This document shows, piece by piece, positions 63,498 to 64,000 of a DNA stretch of 64,000 nucleotides. How positions within the stretch are numbered: position 1 is the first letter of the stretch; each line of letters starts with the position of its first letter. Location: NCBI RefSeq assembly GCF_016862435.1, contig NZ_BOMY01000028.1, positions 78,602 through 142,601 on the forward strand. Direction: 5' to 3'. Origin of the DNA: Paractinoplanes tereljensis (GTDB lineage: Bacteria; Actinomycetota; Actinomycetes; Mycobacteriales; Micromonosporaceae). Both the position numbers and the translations under genes were made by a program. The notes beneath the pieces were generated by a model. It was not told the origin of the DNA. It searched no databases and was given only the letters and a program-made list of their open reading frames with translations.

Positions 63498-64000
63498 ACC
63501 TTTGCCGGTACGGGCAACGACCTCCACAACCGCAACCACACCCGACCGCCGACACCACGCGACCACCGCACAAGACCGGCGCGTGCCGCGACTCTCGCGC
63601 AACGAGGCCCCCCACCCCCGCGCGACACTTTGCTCTGCGCACGAATACGCGCTGCTCTGCGCACCAATACGCGCGACTCTGCTCATCGGACGATTTCCAA
63701 GAGGTCAAACCGGTTCCGGGCCGGCCGGGAAACTTCCCCGCGCGGCGGATCTCGGACCTTGGCGGCTACGCCGCCCGACGATGCCGGCACCGACAGCTCG
63801 GCCCGGCTCGATCTTGTGGAGTAGACGTGCAGCCCCAGCAGCAACGTCACAAGATCTGAAGCAGGGTGGCGGACGCGGTGCGTCAGCGCCGGCAAGGTCG
63901 AGGCCTTCGCGAAACGGCCTCTCGCCTCCGCGCGGTCCGGAGGGCAAGCCGAAGGGCAGGAGGCGTTTCAAGGGTATTTGCGGCTTTGCGCGACGGCGGG
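63498..64000. other. Terminal 500 bases without a supported gene
   Basis: Frames on both strands are short, lack ribosome sites and have shadow-like composition (Arg/Pro/Ser-rich). One structured element is seen, a 22-base tandem repeat at 63631-63674. The region may hold the 3' part or regulatory region of genes beyond the window. Confidence 0.6.
63631..63674. repeat. Two-copy 22-base tandem repeat
   Basis: Units 63631-63652 and 63653-63674 both read TGCTCTGCGCAC-x-AATACGCGC with a single G/C difference at x. A partial third start (CTCTGCTC) follows. Purpose unknown. Confidence 0.7.

Noticed and set aside
63705..63971. Minus-strand frame near the right edge
   Set aside because: Arg/Pro/Gly-rich, no ribosome site and no recognisable domain.

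Overview
The window is high-GC DNA (roughly 70 percent by eye) with short intergenic gaps, many ATGA/GTGA/TGATG stop-start overlaps, frequent GTG starts, and actinobacterial gene families (BTAD regulator, DasABC/NgcEFG-type importers, DUF1707, ECF42-like sigma factor, NarL/LuxR two-component systems). It fits a filamentous actinobacterium, probably Micromonosporaceae (Actinoplanes-like). This placement is inference from gene content. No rRNA, tRNA, CRISPR array, insertion sequence or prophage was seen. The window looks like chromosome.

Layout. 1-398: start of a NERD-domain gene, cut by the window edge and possibly PglW/kinase-like. 576-1163: RibD/DHFR-like reductase. 1166-9468: galactoside locus with a divergent LacI regulator, two palindromic operators, GH42 beta-galactosidase, ABC importer (two permeases plus lipoprotein) and GH36 alpha-galactosidase. 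9402-12635: CBM2-like membrane protein, SpoU rRNA/tRNA methyltransferase, small basic protein, SUKH-like protein, LLM flavin/F420 oxidoreductase. 12741-17727: flavohaemoglobin-like protein without a proximal His, a cupin, and divergent murL/murD2 genes for the alternative D-glutamate route of peptidoglycan synthesis. 18230-25817: amino-sugar uptake locus with an RpiR/SIS regulator, DasABC-like and NgcEFG-like importers and a strong terminator.

25853-29321: ABC exporter and two-component system in one overlapping operon. 29402-31587: soluble GAF-GAF-MCP protein followed by a beta-carbonic anhydrase. 31526-36897: LysR regulator, two aldo/keto reductases, a tautomerase, a BTAD/TPR regulator and RidA. 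37182-40917: metH behind what looks like an S-adenosylhomocysteine riboswitch whose expression platform covers the Shine-Dalgarno. 40944-44857: family-A DNA polymerase, DoxX/HxlR pair with operator, YdjM-like membrane protein, DUF1707 protein. 45078-48617: second NarL two-component system, then a DGPF protein and ECF42-like sigma factor with a matching promoter.

48870-56633: a membrane-anchored Hsp70-PQQ-propeller fusion and two divergent alpha-glucan enzymes (GH133 debranching type; MGH1/GH63-like). 56694-61431: two tandem paralogous secreted proteins with duplicated upstream regions. 61481-63497: overlapping TM2 / methyltransferase / unknown operon. The last 500 bases hold no gene I can support.

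Together the window describes a saprophyte that takes up galactosides and chitin-derived sugars with three importers that carry no ATPase of their own, which implies a shared MsiK-type ATPase elsewhere. The least conventional parts are the haem-less flavohaemoglobin, the Hsp70-PQQ fusion, the GAF-GAF-MCP/carbonic anhydrase pair, murL-murD2-cupin, and the metH leader RNA.
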